Shown here piece after piece: positions 34,095 to 47,985 of a DNA stretch of 64,000 nucleotides. The stretch is taken from contig WPIO01000043.1 of the NCBI GenBank assembly GCA_009760855.2, positions 2,380,001 to 2,444,000 of the forward strand, in the 5' to 3' direction. Every line of letters begins with the position of its first letter. Position 1 is the stretch's first letter. Made by a program: the position numbers and the translations under genes. The DNA is from Cristatella mucedo. Lineage: Eukaryota > Bryozoa > Phylactolaemata > Cristatellidae. The notes under the pieces are model-generated. The model was given only the letters and a program-made list of their open reading frames with translations, was not told where the DNA came from and searched no databases.

Positions 34095-36705
34095 TAAGTA
34101 CTTTACTGACTTATTGTACCTTCTGAATCATATGCATGGCCCTACTCATACCAAGGGTCAAACACTCGACCAGATTTTCTCATACAACTGCACTTTGTCA
34201 TCACCAATTATTACCAACATCCTGCTTATCTGACCATACGCAGATCTCCTTTAATCTACAGTATGTTCCCCCCTCCTCCTCTGAAGTAACCTGTCAATTG
34301 CAAAACCTCAGGACCCTTGACATCAATGGTGTCCGTGCCAGAAAAACTGCTTCGCCTCTGCTGCTCAGTCCTCCCTCCGATCTGTCATCATTGGTAGATA
34401 GCTACAACACGACACTTGCTGACACGCTCGACGAGTTTGCACCTCTGACAAGGGGCACTGTACACCCTTGCCCAGACGGCCTATGGTTTATCACAGACAT
34501 TAAATAGCCAGGGCTACTAAGCGAAAGCTTGAAAAGCATACAAAGAACAGGACATACTGTCTATCGACAGGCATATGAAGAATACTGTAGGTCGTACCTA
34601 TCGATCATAGCAATGGCCAAGTCTAGTTTCTATAAAAACGTTGATGGATCACACATGCATAATGCAAAAATGCTGATGTCAACGCTCAACCATCTCCTCA
34701 ACCGCACCGAGATTAGCTTCTTACCTGTACATCCTGGTGATGGTTTAGCCGATCGCTTCTCTCGATTCTTTGTGCTAAAGATATACAAGATCAGGAAGTC
34801 TATCCCTGCGATGACAACATCCCCCCATAATGATGTTCCCCGATTCCTGGCTGCATCTCAATGTCAACATTTAGGCAGGTCACTAGTGACCTCGTCCTGA
34901 AGTTTGTATCCCAATCAAACAAGACAACGTCCTCTAGACGGTGGTTCTCTAGACCATATTCCCACTCTTTTTCTCCTACGTTGCATTGATCTGCTGCCAT
35001 GCATAACTAATATCATTAATATGTCACTAGCCTCAGGCCATGTCCCAGCACCTTTCAAATAAGCTGTATAAGGCCGCTTCTCAAGAAAGCGACACTAGAC
35101 CAAGAGAACTTGAGCAACTACCGCTCAGTCTCTCTTCTAACTTTCCCATCAAAGACACTGGAATGGGTTGTGGTGGACCAGCTGAACTCATATATCGAAA
35201 CTTCACACCTTGCTAGTAAGTTCCAGTCAGGCTTTAGAGCTAATCACTCCTCAGAGTCAGTCTTGCATAGAGTATACAACGACCTACTTACGAATGCAGA
35301 CATGGGTAAACGGTCACTGCTTGTTTTGCTCGATCTTTCGGCAGATTTTAATACTATCGATTACGAAGTTTTTCTAGAGTGACTCTCATCCCACCTGGGC
35401 ATCACTGGCATTGCTCTGCAGTGGTTCAGGTCCTATCTCAATGGGAGACTCCTGAGTATTGACGTGAATAGACAAAGATCATCTGAAGTATCTCTGAAAT
35501 ATGGGGTACCTCAGGACTCCGTTCTAGGTCCGGTTCTTTTCACGGTTTATACGGTTCCTCTTGCTGATTAGATTGCCGAACACAATCAAGGCTGTCACTT
35601 CTATGCACATGAAACTCAGTTGTACCTTTGCTTTGATCCCTCCCAGCCTTCGAGTACCACATATTCTCTCCACTCACTTGCCGCAATGATTCATGACAAC
35701 CGCAAATGGATAGCAGCAAATCTTGCAAAACTAAATGATGATAAAACTAACTTACTAGTTATGGGAAAATCCGGTGCGATTCAGAAATTGGAAAGACTGC
35801 TGCTCAAAATTGGCTCTGCCAGAATATGTCCCCTTGAATCAGGTCGACACCTAGGTGTTATGCTCCAAAGTGACCTCTCGTTAGACGACCACATCAGTTC
35901 CACACTCAAATCTTCGTACTTTAACTACATAACCTTGCTCAAATTCAGGCTTGTTTAGATAAGCATACCAAATCTCAGTCGGTCCATCCATTTATGAGAT
36001 CCGTCTTGACTTTTGCAATGCACTGCTTGCTGGCTTACCAGTATGTGCAATCAGGTGATTACAGCCGGTGCAAAACTCAGCAGCTAGGCTTGTCTGTCGT
36101 GAGCTTAGTAGTTGTCACATCACACAACTTCTCGCCAAGCTGCACTGGCTACCAGTCAAGCAATGGATAAACGTCAAGGTTTCGTCTCTTACTTTTGGGT
36201 CACTTGATTCTTTGGCTCCAGCCTATCTCTCAGATCTACTCCCCCTCTAGGCCAAGCATCGTACCACCTGCTTATAAGAATCCAACAATTTACCAATACC
36301 TCGTAGAAACCTTAAATCCTCTGGAGACCGGGCATTTAGCTGATATGTTCCCAAAACCTTAAACTCACTTCAGACTTGCTTCAGAACATCCCCTGACTTA
36401 ATCGCATTTAAAAAGAAGTTAAAACACGCTTATTGAGGACAGCATTTAGTCATTCCCTGTGATTCTTCCTGCATGTGCTTATACGTGCTGACACTGTGCA
36501 TGCTGCCACTAACCATATTTGCATGCAGACCCTATGCATGTCGACCCTAACCATGCTATTGATGCCGTATATCAAGCATGATAACACTAACCATTCAAGT
36601 GCGTTTCTCTTTGCAGCATATTTAAAGCGCCTAGCAAGAGATTTAGTTCTCCAAGGGCGCATTATCAAGTGCATAATTATAATTATTTTTTTATTATTAT
36701 TAAGT
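34095..36705 (+). mobile_element. LINE A, near-complete ORF2 from endonuclease end to tail
   Basis: The endonuclease end and linker are at 34136-34507 (LCLSDHTQISF-like, QNLRTLDINGVRARKTASPL). The pre-RT region with GDGLADRFSRFFVLKIYKIR is at 34529-34900. RT blocks follow at 35110-35960: NYRSVSLLTFPSKTLEWVVV, SGFRANHSSES, VLLDLSADFNTIDYEVF, LKYGVPQDSVLGPVLF and KLNDDKTNLLVMGK. Then come the C-terminal domain, UTR, hairpin and an ATTATAATTATTTTTTTATT tail. The catalytic box reads YAHETQ, so the element is inactive. Several stops split the frame. This is the best template in the window for the domain order of family A. Confidence 0.9.
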
Positions 36706-37239
36706 TCACTTGCGATTTCCTATAATGATGAAATGCATTACAATAATTCATTAAATTTTAGTTTGTTTGCGTGTCATTTGGTCATTGTTGGTCGTTGCTC
36801 CAGTACGGATTGCATTCCGTGCTTTAGGATAGTACGAGGCAAAGCCTTTGTCTGCAACGGATGTTTGGTGGGTTAAAGAATCAGCTAAATGACTATTGTG
36901 AGTAGAACCGGTGGTAGATGAGTAGCCGAATGAAGGATTAGTTCTGAAAGGTAGCCCTTAACCAGATAATGCAGGGACCTAAATTTGAGTGCTGAAACGG
37001 TATATATACGTCAACCCTTCTTTTGTAGCCTTATATGGTTGCATGGTATGTTATGCAGCAGCTATTATGACTGAGGAAAGGTAATTTTGAACAGCAAAGC
37101 GGCACCAAAAGTAGGGCATTATTGGTTAGCCACAGTTCCTAAAAAAATGCATAGTTCAGAATTGAATTATACGGGCATTTAAAAACTGATAGCGGAAACC
37201 CTGACTAAGTTATCCGAATGGTTAGCTTCATTACAGAGT
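36706..37239. other. intergenic, nothing recognised
   Basis: Unassigned sequence between two LINE copies. The frame 36475-36876 is LINE UTR read-through. Confidence 0.35.
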
Positions 37240-38020
37240 CTAAATTTGAAATACTTTAATGTAGAGCTTATCGTATCCTCAATTATACGGTGCGAAATGG
37301 ATATCACCTCAAAGTTGGTCCGTGAATTTGTTACATCCCGTCTTGACTTATGTAACTCACTGCTTGCTGGTCTGCGAGCCTGGGCAATCAGGCACTTACA
37401 ACTAGTGCACAACTGTGAGGCTAGCTTTGTCGGTCGTGAGCGTCGCAGTTGTGACAATGCATCGACCTGCAATGGCTTCCAGCCAAGCATGGTCTCGCCT
37501 TTAAGTTTTTGTCACTCACTTATAAGTCCATTCATTATTTGACTCCAGCCTACGTTACAGATATATTGCCCTACGGGTCTATGCTTTGCGGAACTCGCTT
37601 TCCGGAAATTAATTGTTTACCTACAACTCCTGTAAATCTCAAATCCTTTGTTGAACTTGTCCTTAGTTCTTTCGCTGCCAAAGCCTGAAATTCATCCCGA
37701 CTTCCTTCACGAACTCTCCTGACTTTTCCATATCAATGTAAGCATCTAAATCACACCTATTTATCACAGCGTTATTTTGTTCTCTGCAATTCGATCTTTA
37801 AGTGCTCATACGTGCTGTGACTTCACAGGCTGACACTAACCATGCTTGCATGCTGACTCAGTGCATTTCACCCCTAAGCATGTTCTCCTTGTTTTTTATT
37901 GAGCATATTACCACTAGCCATTCCATCTTTTTTCCTGTGCGCAGCAAATTTAAAGTGCCTAGAATGAGATTGAGTTTTCTCGGGGCACTCTATTGAGTGT
38001 ACCGTTATTTTAATTCTTGT
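37240..38020 (+). mobile_element. LINE A, degenerate 3' half
   Basis: DITSKLVREFVTSRLDLCNS and LLAGLRAWAIRHLQLVHNCE (37246-37542) are the connecting domain. The UTR and hairpin (AGATTGAGTTTTCTCGGGGC) follow to 38000. Confidence 0.8.
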
Positions 38021-38129
38021 AAGTAAAACGCCGTTAACTTTTCCGGTGCTCGAACTGATGTAATGGCAGAGCCTGTAACAAAAGTAGCTTTAACATGGCT
38101 TGTCACTAAAGGTGACCCTCAATCTATTA

Positions 38130-38660
38130 GTGTTTTTTTTATCTGTTTTGTATATAGGAAAGTTTTCTAATTTGGAAGTGTGCAAGTGACCTTTCAATGC
38201 ATCACCTCATCAGCTCCAGAGGCTAATAGGCCTCTTGTAGCTAGATAACACTGAAATAAAATTAGGCAGCCTCAGACACCTATGCTAAATCCAAGGTATT
38301 CCATGAATTTTCAACATCCCCTCTCAACTTATGTCATGTTCTTCTAGCTGTTCCTTCGGTCGATTTAATCAGCTTAAATAGTTTTAAAACTGCATCCGCT
38401 ACTACCTTGCATAAGACTTTCAGTAAGTACAATACAGTAATCCGCCAGCTATCACTTTTGCACGGATTTCCAATCAACTAGCGTGTAACTCTAAGGTTCT
38501 ATCACTCACCTAATCGTTCTATCGCTTTCTATCTTTATCCTAACCATAGGAACGTATTGGCAACAATGCTTACTACGGATTGCAGTACTCGTTCAAATGA
38601 TAACTCTAACTCAGCTTCGTGACTAACTAACCTCGTTTCTTCTGGAGAGATTTTGAATCA
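38130..38660 (+). mobile_element. old LINE RT remnant
   Basis: Segments resembling CDLSMHHLISS, then the connecting domain (CATCCCCTCTCAACTTATGT near 38310), are visible. It is strongly decayed and the family is uncertain. Confidence 0.4.
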
Positions 38661-38679
38661 CTTGTTTGCAATCTTTGCA

Positions 38680-39740
38680 ATGGCAGCATACTTTTAAAAA
38701 GCTGAGGTGGAAATACTTGAAGCAAATGACATGGAAACAATGTTATTTGCAAAAGCCAGTCGCAGATGCATACAGCTAAGAGGAAAAATAGCCAGACATG
38801 ACTCTTAGTTTTTCTTGTTACTCTTGGACTAGATGGTGAAGGTCATGATAAGTAAAACACAGATAGTTTTTAATGTGGACATGGAGATTATTTAAGTACG
38901 TGTGGGAAATGTTTGCAATATTGCCAAGGTTCGAAGTCTAGCAAGCTGGCAGCTCACTGCTAACATTAGCTGAGCATTTCTTCTAATCCGGGTAACTTGT
39001 TATGGCTAATTCATGTGGGTGAATTAAAGCTTGCAAACCACGTTTACTAACTCGCATCGTATTGCTGGTTCTTGTCAATTTTCAGCTGGGTACTTAAACT
39101 CTTCATGGCTGTCAGGCCCTGTTAGTGCAGCCGTCATAGCTAGTGCGTCTCAGTATGGCTGCTGTTCGTGTTGTAACTGTATTGGCTTTGGAAGCCTCCC
39201 GGCTTTCATCTGCTCTGTCGTCTGAAACTACTGGCACTAGTTGTAATTCTCTCATTGGCCTGGTATCATCTGCTCAAAGATCGGCCGTCATGGCTAGCGA
39301 TGGTACCACATTTTCACATAATGTAGCTCATGACAGGTCGGCCCTGTAGGAACTGCTGCAATAGGAATCCCGACCACTGCCCGTTCGCAGCTGCATGGGG
39401 CTGGCCCTCGATAAAACTAGCAATCCTTTTGTAAACAATTTCCATTCACAAGGTTCGTGTTATTTAAATAAAATTAGTCAGTCATTATCAATTTGTTTGC
39501 ACTCAGTATGAAGGTGACAGTTAAATTCTGGAATAGGACCCGGATTTTTTTAATATGCAAGTATTAAATGAGTTCATAACTAAATGCACGCCAATAGTAA
39601 TAAGCCTACGGTTAACACCTATACAAAATTAAAATCATCGACTACTTAGATTATTTTCCTGTTTCTTGTACAGCTGTTTGCGAACATACCAGGGGAGCTT
39701 CGATCAGTGTCAGCCAGCATTGAAGAAGACTATTTTCCTG
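38680..39740. other. intergenic, nothing recognised
   Basis: Overlapping open frames at 39031-39349 show no transporter or transposon motif. I see no supported gene. Confidence 0.35.
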
Positions 39741-39751
39741 GTACCTTTGTT

Positions 39752-40286
39752 CTATTGTTGCGATATCTTTATGAAATATTTCAGCATATTCATCACAAAC
39801 CACAACCACGGTTCCGAGGTAATAAATTCCACTGGAAATAAAGGAAGTGGATCTTTAAAAAAGTTTTGAAGCTTAGCTATTGATACTGAATCAGCATTTC
39901 TTCTACTCGCTCTTTGTATTTTTTGCCCTAACATTCCCGAGAAAGTTTGTCTGACGCTAGGCAAAATGCATTCTAGGCTTGTTTTGCATGAACCTTCAGC
40001 CATTCGTTGATCCGGACATATTATTAGAGCTCTACAATCTGAGGACCTACTATAACTCCCTCTTTAATCTTTGCTTTACTGAGTTGAGGTCATTTTTTTC
40101 ATGCAGGTATGTGATGGCGAAGTCGATTCCATAGCATTCATTAACTTCTTTAACAAACCAAGTTTTATAAGAAGGCGTCCTAGTGGGATTTGTCGAGCCA
40201 CGAGCAGAGGTGGCTAATAAGGAATAATCTTCCACTCCAGCCGCTACATTTTCTCCACCAGTGCATTTCTTACTCAAGTATTGCAA
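39752..40286 (-). other. two unassigned open frames in tandem
   Basis: Two minus-strand frames lie one behind the other, 40286-40050 (78 codons) and 40003-39752 (83 codons). They include VKEVNECYGIDFAITYLHEK and LQNFFKDPLPLFPVEF. Their composition looks protein-like (mixed charged and hydrophobic residues, not simple repeats), and the spacing suggests one decayed coding region of a mobile element or gene. I do not recognise the family. Confidence 0.3.
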
Positions 40287-40344
40287 TTCTCTTGCTCGGC
40301 CACTTCACTTACATAAGAAACATGATTACTTTGCATATCCTCCA

Positions 40345-41425
40345 TCCACACATGGACATCCACACATTGATGGCTGCAAATTTTCTAAAATAAACGATCA
40401 TAAAACTAACTTATTAGTTATGGGCAAACCCAGTGTAATTTACATATTGGAAAGGCTGACGCTCAAAATTGGCTCTGCCAGCATATCTCCTGTTAAATCA
40501 GCTCGAAATCACGGTGTCATATTCCAGAGCGACCTCTCGCCCGACGACCATATCGGCTCCACAGTCAAATCTGCCTATTTTCAGCTTCATGACATTGCTA
40601 AAATTCGATCTTGATTAGATAAGGATACCACGTCCAAGTTTGTCCATGCATTCGCGATATCCCGTCTCGACTTCTGCAATTATAATAATAATAATAATTC
40701 ACTTGATAAAGCGCCCTCAGAGAACTTAATCTCTCTCTAGGCACTTTAAATTTGCTGCAAAGTAAAGTGCAACTCGCTGCTTACTGGCCTACCAGCATGT
40801 GAAATCAGGCGATTGCAGCTGGTACAAAACTCGTCAGCTAGGCCTGTTAGTCGTGAGTGTAGCAGTTGCCACATTACTCCACTTCTCAACGACCTGTACT
40901 GGCTCCCAGTCAAGCAATGGATTGACTTCAAGGTTTTGACGCTCACTTTAAGGTCTCTTCTTTCTTTGGCTACAGCCTATCTCTCAGATATACTTCACCA
41001 TCAGGCCAAGCATAACACCACCCGCTTTTCGGAATCCAAAAGTTTACAAATACCTCGTACAAACCTGAAATTCTTTGGAAACCGTGCATTTAGTTTGTAC
41101 GATCCCAAAGCCTGGAACTCCCTTCCAACCTGAGTCACAACATCCCCTGATTTGGCCACTTTAAAAAATAACTTAAAAACACACCTATTTAGGACAGCAT
41201 TTATGGGTCCCTATGATTTCTCCTTTATGTCCTTATGCGTACTGACCCTGGGAATGTCACCCCTAACCATATTATTCATTTGTTAGTTTAACAAGCAGTA
41301 TATTACACACCATTCAATCGCATTTCCTTAGCAGCAAATTTAAAGCGCCTAGAGAGTGATTGAGTTTTCTGAGGGCACTTTATCAAGTGCATTATCATTA
41401 TTTTTATTATTATTACTATCCTTGC
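40345..41425 (+). mobile_element. LINE A, thumb to tail, split by nested stub
   Basis: LKINDHKTNLLVMGKPSVIY-like thumb, SARNHGVIFQSDLSPDDHIG and HDIAKIRS (40261-40614). After the nested insert at 40681-40768 it resumes with LVQNSSARPVSRECSSC and DLYWLPVKQWIDFKVLTLTL (40813-41133). UTR, hairpin and ATTATTATTACTAT tail follow. Confidence 0.87.
40681..40768 (-). mobile_element. LINE A 3'-end stub nested in LINE A
   Basis: An 88-base antisense piece: TATAATAATAATAATAATTC, hairpin and TTTGCTGCAAAGTAAAG. TGCAA lies on both sides (CTTCTGCAA before, TGCAACTCGCTGC after) and fits a target-site duplication. Confidence 0.85.
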
Positions 41426-41429
41426 AGCA

Positions 41430-42090
41430 TTCATAATAGACACGACAAATACTTTCAAACGGCTAACATTAATGCCAGATTTACTTGGTACACTAAATGG
41501 AATTCAGTGGGTTCTTAAAGTTATCGTCGGTCTTTTTCATGTAGACTGCATGAGCTACTTGATTCGATAGAAAGCGTTTCTATTGTGCAGAAACACACCA
41601 TTAAGACTCAGTTTCCAAGTCTACATTGAGTCTTGATTCCTATTAGTCATTTCTGATTTTTAAGGCGTTCCTTTGGCCTAAATGTCGAAGCAGAATACTA
41701 GAGAGCATTGTTTTTCTAAAGAAAACTCCGAGTGTTTTTAGCTCTTTCGATATAGAATAATTGTGACATCTTCATCGAGAAGATTCGATCGTTGGAGTAT
41801 TGGTCCTAGCCAATCTGCTTCTTCTTGGACGAGGCCAAATCACGAATACGGTTATTTATATCTCCCAGTGTATTATATTATTATTTTATAATGCACCACA
41901 TTTGAAATCGGGACTACTATATACAGAAGTATCTGCAGAAGGAGAGGTCGACTAATCTTTGTCCTCGTCAGATGAATCAAGAAAGCATTCTTCTAGTTGT
42001 TTTAGAATTTGAGTTATCTCATCATGTAGAACTCATGTCAGTGCAGGTGGAAATTTTTAGCAGACTATTTTTGAGAAATATGAATAGCTT
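41430..42090. other. intergenic, nothing recognised
   Basis: No gene or repeat was identified. Confidence 0.35.
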
Positions 42091-42094
42091 ATTC

Positions 42095-42660
42095 CTAATA
42101 ATAATAATAATATTATTATTAATAATGCACTTGATAGAGCTCCCTCAGAGAACTCAATCTCTCTCTTGGTGCTTTACATTTGCTGCAAAAGTAAATGCAA
42201 GTGAGTGGTGAGTAAAATCATGCTTGACAAACAAACAAAATGAGTAACATGGTTAGGGGTGACATGCACAGGGTCAGCATGCAAATGTGGTTAGTGGCAG
42301 CATGCACAGTGGCTGCACGCATAAGCACATGAAGGACGAATAACGGGACCCACAAAATGCTGTCCTAAATAGGTGTGTTCATAAATTCTTGTCAAATGTG
42401 GTCAGGTCAGGGGTTGTTCTGACGCACGTCGAGAAGGAGTTCCAGGTTTTGGGAGCATACAAACTAAATGCACGGTCTGCAAAGGGTTTGAGGTTTTTCG
42501 GAGGGATTTGTAGACTCTTGGATTCCGAAAAGAGGGTGGTACGATGCTTGGCCTGATGGGGGAGTATATCTGAGAGATGGGCTGGAGCCAAAGAACAAAG
42601 TGACTTAAAAGTGAGCGACAAAACCTCGAAGCCTGACTTTCAAGGCTAATTGTCTCAACC
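42095..42660 (-). mobile_element. LINE A C-terminus and 3' UTR
   Basis: The tail (ATAATAATAATATTATTATT) and hairpin are at 42095-42190, with UTR to 42360. The frame 42379-42621 encodes SLTFKSLCSLAPAHLSDILP, then FADRAFSLYAPKTWNSFSTC. The fragment is well preserved and 5'-truncated. Confidence 0.88.
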
Positions 42661-42664
42661 GCGT

Positions 42665-43965
42665 GTAAATTCTAGCGAAAACCGAGTTGAGCTGATGTGA
42701 TTAGCCGACGTAGGATTGCTCTAAGCCACTGAATGTTCAAATTAAAACTTTATCGGTCGTAAACCGACATGCTAAATGTATTCCTTTTCAGGTTTTGGCA
42801 ACCGGGGCATCTATTCTCTTACTGCACTTAAGACCAGCGCTCTCCAGGTGCAGGACTAAGTCAGCTGACTGCGATAAAGAAAGGACCTCTCTGCTGCAGC
42901 TTGACTAGCTTTCAGCGAATGAGGATTTAAGCATGACCCTTTGCTTGGCAGTCCTCCAGGCTGCAGCTGTAACTGGCTGTCAACATGGTAGAGACTGCTT
43001 TCTCCTTCATTGCATTTGCCTCAAACTTCAACGCTAGCAAAACTATGTGCTAAGCTGATGCAAAAGAATAAGATGGTTTCATATTTGCAACATGCAGTCG
43101 CAGACGTTTGCTGCGAAACAGAACCATTTCAGTTTTCTTTCGCAATCAAAGCCGGAAACCGCTAATGAAATAACGAATTGTCTTTATAACTACAGCTACA
43201 CTAGTTATAAAATTCAGTCCGTCTGGATATTCGGAGTCTCTGTGGGGGTTCTTAAACCATAATCTTGAGGATGGAGAGAAGCCTCACAATCTGGCAAGGC
43301 TATATAGACTTTACGTGGTTAAATGAGGCCTACAATATTTGAAAAACGCAACAAAGTTTCCAGTTTACTTGTTTAAATGAGCTCTAATGCTGCTTTGGTT
43401 ATGATGAAAATATGTAACTCAATTTTTCTTTATGTGGCTGCTTCCAGAAGCTAAGTTACAGCTGAGCATCGTACCATAGGATATACGGAAAAATTGCATA
43501 TGCATTATTTATAAAGTGTAGATAGTGGTGCTGGAACGTGATCATTGCAATTTTGCTTAGCCACAATTTCCTTACAATGCCTAATGCTTATTTTTAAGAG
43601 CCTCTTTTTTAAAAAGCTCAACAAAATACTGACCTTATAGTCACGTGCATTGTCAGCAAGAGGCTATAGCACAAACCCCTAATTTTTGCCAGGCATCGTG
43701 TCTATTCTTTTAGTAAATCGCCGCTCATTTTATTTTTTACTTAGCTACCCTATTTAAATGCACCTTTTTATAGCAGGCTCCTGACTGAAAATAGTTATAA
43801 CTTTTGCCTTGTGCAACCGTCGAGTTAATCAATTTTCTTAGTAGCCTGTTAGCTGTGCTTTTTAATTCCCACCCCCCCAGCAGCCGCAGGCATGTTTAAA
43901 CTCTCAATTCCTTGTTTAAACTGTTCTGAGACAAATGAGGGATTTTGTGGTGCTGCATCCCTTTT
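42665..43965. other. intergenic, nothing recognised
   Basis: 1.3 kb without an identifiable gene or repeat. Confidence 0.35.
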
Positions 43966-43971
43966 TATCCT

Positions 43972-45390
<1,419 letters not shown>

Positions 45391-45392
45391 TA

Positions 45393-45632
45393 GTGTTTGG
45401 GCTAATTAGTGTGCTCTCCTTGATGTCTGCCATCGGGAACTATCAGTCGGATGATTTCCTATCATTCGACCTCTACAGTGCCGCTATGAAGCACAGCATT
45501 CGATCGGACCTGGCTAATGCTGCCTTCGACATAGAGATTGGTGACACGGTCCTCTCTGACCTAACCGACTACCCGGTAATCTTCACCACATCACCTGACT
45601 GGCTACAGCAGCTCCATTTAGAGACGGAATAG
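45393..45632 (+). CDS. unassigned 79-codon open frame
   Basis: The frame MFGLISVLSLMSAIGNYQSD ... FDIEIGDTVLSDLTDYPVIF ... DWLQQLHLETE ends at TAG. Composition is balanced, acidic and protein-like, and local GC content is higher than the surroundings. It is not LINE-like, and I know no family match. It could be an exon or a small gene, or a relic of a transposon. An AG precedes it at about 45392, but no donor is evident before the stop. Confidence 0.3.
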   Translation: MFGLISVLSLMSAIGNYQSDDFLSFDLYSAAMKHSIRSDLANAAFDIEIGDTVLSDLTDYPVIFTTSPDWLQQLHLETE

Positions 45633-45639
45633 TCGACTT

Positions 45640-45980
45640 CTATCACTGGCACGTGCTTTCTTACTGGAAATCGTCGATTGGTTGGCAACCTCGGAAAATG
45701 CCTATTGTCCCGGCTCATTTGCACCTGCTTCCCCGAACACGGATGAATGTGGAACGCTCAATCTAAATTTTAAAAGGCATGGCAATACCTTAGGAGAAAC
45801 GTAGACATTGTCCAAGCCTCACTCTTCACCCCATGCCTGCTGCTGCTTGCAAGATAACTGGTTCTCCTGCTCAGCTTAGTCTATCTAGGGCCAGGATGGC
45901 AGCGCCAACCCATGCTAGAGCCGCATTGCCTTACAGGTTACTAAGCTACGCAAAATGTTGGTGCATATTAACAATTTTCG
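45640..45980. other. intergenic, nothing recognised
   Basis: It follows the unassigned frame and shares its higher GC content. No feature was recognised. Confidence 0.3.
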
Positions 45981-45984
45981 GATA

Positions 45985-46090
45985 ATAATATTAGCTCACT
46001 TAATATAGCATCCTCAGAGAACCCAATATGTTTGTAGGTGCATTACATTTTAGCCGTAAGAAGCGAGTTAGCAAAATGTAGATTGCAGAA
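45985..46090 (-). mobile_element. LINE A 3'-end stub, old
   Basis: Antisense ATAATAATATTAGCTCAC, CTCAGAGAACCCAATATG and GGTGCATTACATTTTAGCC. The hairpin stem is decayed. Confidence 0.6.
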
Positions 46091-46094
46091 TGGT

Positions 46095-47080
46095 AGAGCC
46101 CAGTTTTCACACGTGCGACAAATTGTATGAAGAGATTCGTATTTAGCTGCCACATATTAGCCCTAGCATCCCCTGTTAGTTGCTGATACAGGAGGCATTC
46201 CTATACAGCTCAAACCTCTGGGTTGAAAGCACCGGCTTCGCTAGAAAGGCTGCTGGTTAAGCATCTTTTCCAGACCGCTACACAGCTGCCGTGTTGACCT
46301 TATGATGCCCTGTAAAAGTCCAAGGTCACGTATAACACTGCAGCTCAGTCATACATGGCTTTACCACCAAATCGCCCAGATTTACTATCAGTAATTGTAG
46401 AAATATGGTAAGCCACTCAAAAGATGCATGACACTTGACTCCACGCTAACCCGCCACAAAAAGATATTAAAAAATTCGAGATCTCAAACTGTTGACTGTC
46501 ATCACGGCCACAGCCCAGGGACAGTGTGTGACAGGTACATTATATGCATACACACCCATCATGCATAGACGCACAGGGGGAACTGATGAGACAGTTGAGC
46601 CCCACCTATATTCCGAATTTCACACAAACACCAGCCCAGTATCGACCAAGTTGTACAATTGGTGAGGTACCAAGTACCGCTACTGGGACAGCACCCAGAG
46701 AAGCCAACTTAAGCTGCCAATGCATGTAGGTGACGAAAAACAAGGTTTTTACTATATTTGTCGCCATACAACACAGAAACACATACTTACGAGCAAGTAT
46801 TTCAAATTTCACGTTGATTGGGTCACAATTAGCCTACCTGTGACATTTGTACGACATGTGAGTGAAAGGACATGTGAGTGACATGTGAGTGAAAGCTTGA
46901 CAAACACAGCAAGTTTTGACCAAAAGAAGTCTATTTACTGATCTCCAATATGCACGCGAGAAGGCTGGAAAGATTATGTAAGTACAATCAATCACATATT
47001 CCAAAGATTTAAGGTGATTGGATCAATATTTTAGGAGATATGGCATAAATGACAGCAGGCATTGGACTGTCATTTGCAGA
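46095..47080. other. intergenic, short GTGAG tandem only
   Basis: At 46855-46895 the unit GGACATGTGAGTGA recurs in short tandem. No gene was recognised. Confidence 0.35.
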
Positions 47081-47084
47081 TAAT

Positions 47085-47985
47085 AATAATAATAATAATA
47101 ATATTGCACTTGATAAAGCGCCCTCAGAGAACTTAATCTCTTTCTAGGCGCTTTACATTTGCTGCAAAGTGATACGCAATAAAATAGTAAGTAAAATCAT
47201 GCTTGAAAAACAAACAAAATGAATAACATGGTTAGGGGTTACATGCACTGGGTCAGCATGCAAATGTGGTTAGTGGCAGCATGAACAGTGTCAGCACGGA
47301 TAAGCACATCGAGGACGAATCACAGGGTCCCACTAAATGCTGTCCTAAATAGGTGTGTTTTTAGGTTCCTTTTAAATCTGGTCAGGTCGGGGGATGTTCT
47401 GACGCAGGTCGGGATGCAGTTCCAGGCTTTGGGAGCATACGAACTAAATGCATGGTCTCCAAAAAAATTGAGGTTTCTATGAGGTATTTGTAGACTGTTG
47501 GATTCCGAAAAGCGGGTGGTACGATGCTTGGCCTGATGGGGAAGTATATCTGAAAGATAGGCTGGAGCCATAGAATGAAGGGACCTAAAAGTGAGCGACA
47601 ATACCTTGAAGTCAATCCGTTGCTTGACTGGTAGCCAGTTTAGGTCGGCGAGAAGTGGAGTAATGTGGCAACTGTGACGCTCACGACAGACAAGCCTGGC
47701 TGCAGAGTTTAGCACCAGCTGCAATCGCCTGATCGCACATGCTGGTAGGCCAGTAAGCAGTGAGTTGCAGAAGTCGAGACGAGATGTCACGAATGCATGG
47801 ACCAACTTGGACGTGGTATCCTTATCTAAACAAGCCCTCATTTTAGCAATGTTATGAAGCTGAAAATAGGCTAATTTGACTGTGGAGCTGATATGGTCGT
47901 CTAAGGAGAGGTCGCTTTGCAATATGACACCTAGATTTCGAGCTGATGCAACTGAAGATAAACTTGAGAACTCCAAGCTATAACC
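47085..47985 (-). mobile_element. LINE A, best-preserved copy
   Basis: The tail (AATAATAATAATAATAATAT) and a hairpin with intact stems are at 47085-47160, with UTR to 47318. The open frame 47320-47997 (225 codons, no stop) covers SARNLGVILQSDLSLDDHIS, MRACLDKDTTSKLVHAFVTS and RLDFCNSLLTGLPACAIRRL. The WLPVKQRIDFKVLSLTFRSL, FGDHAFSSYAPKAWN and PTCVRTSPDLTRFKRNLKTH blocks follow. It is 5'-truncated in the thumb, so it lacks the catalytic core. The uninterrupted frame suggests recent insertion. Confidence 0.93.

Noticed and set aside
39031-39349. Overlapping open frames rich in Cys, Ser and Ala as a possible transporter exon.
   Set aside because: No family motif and no paired splice sites were found, and the frames overlap in two registers.
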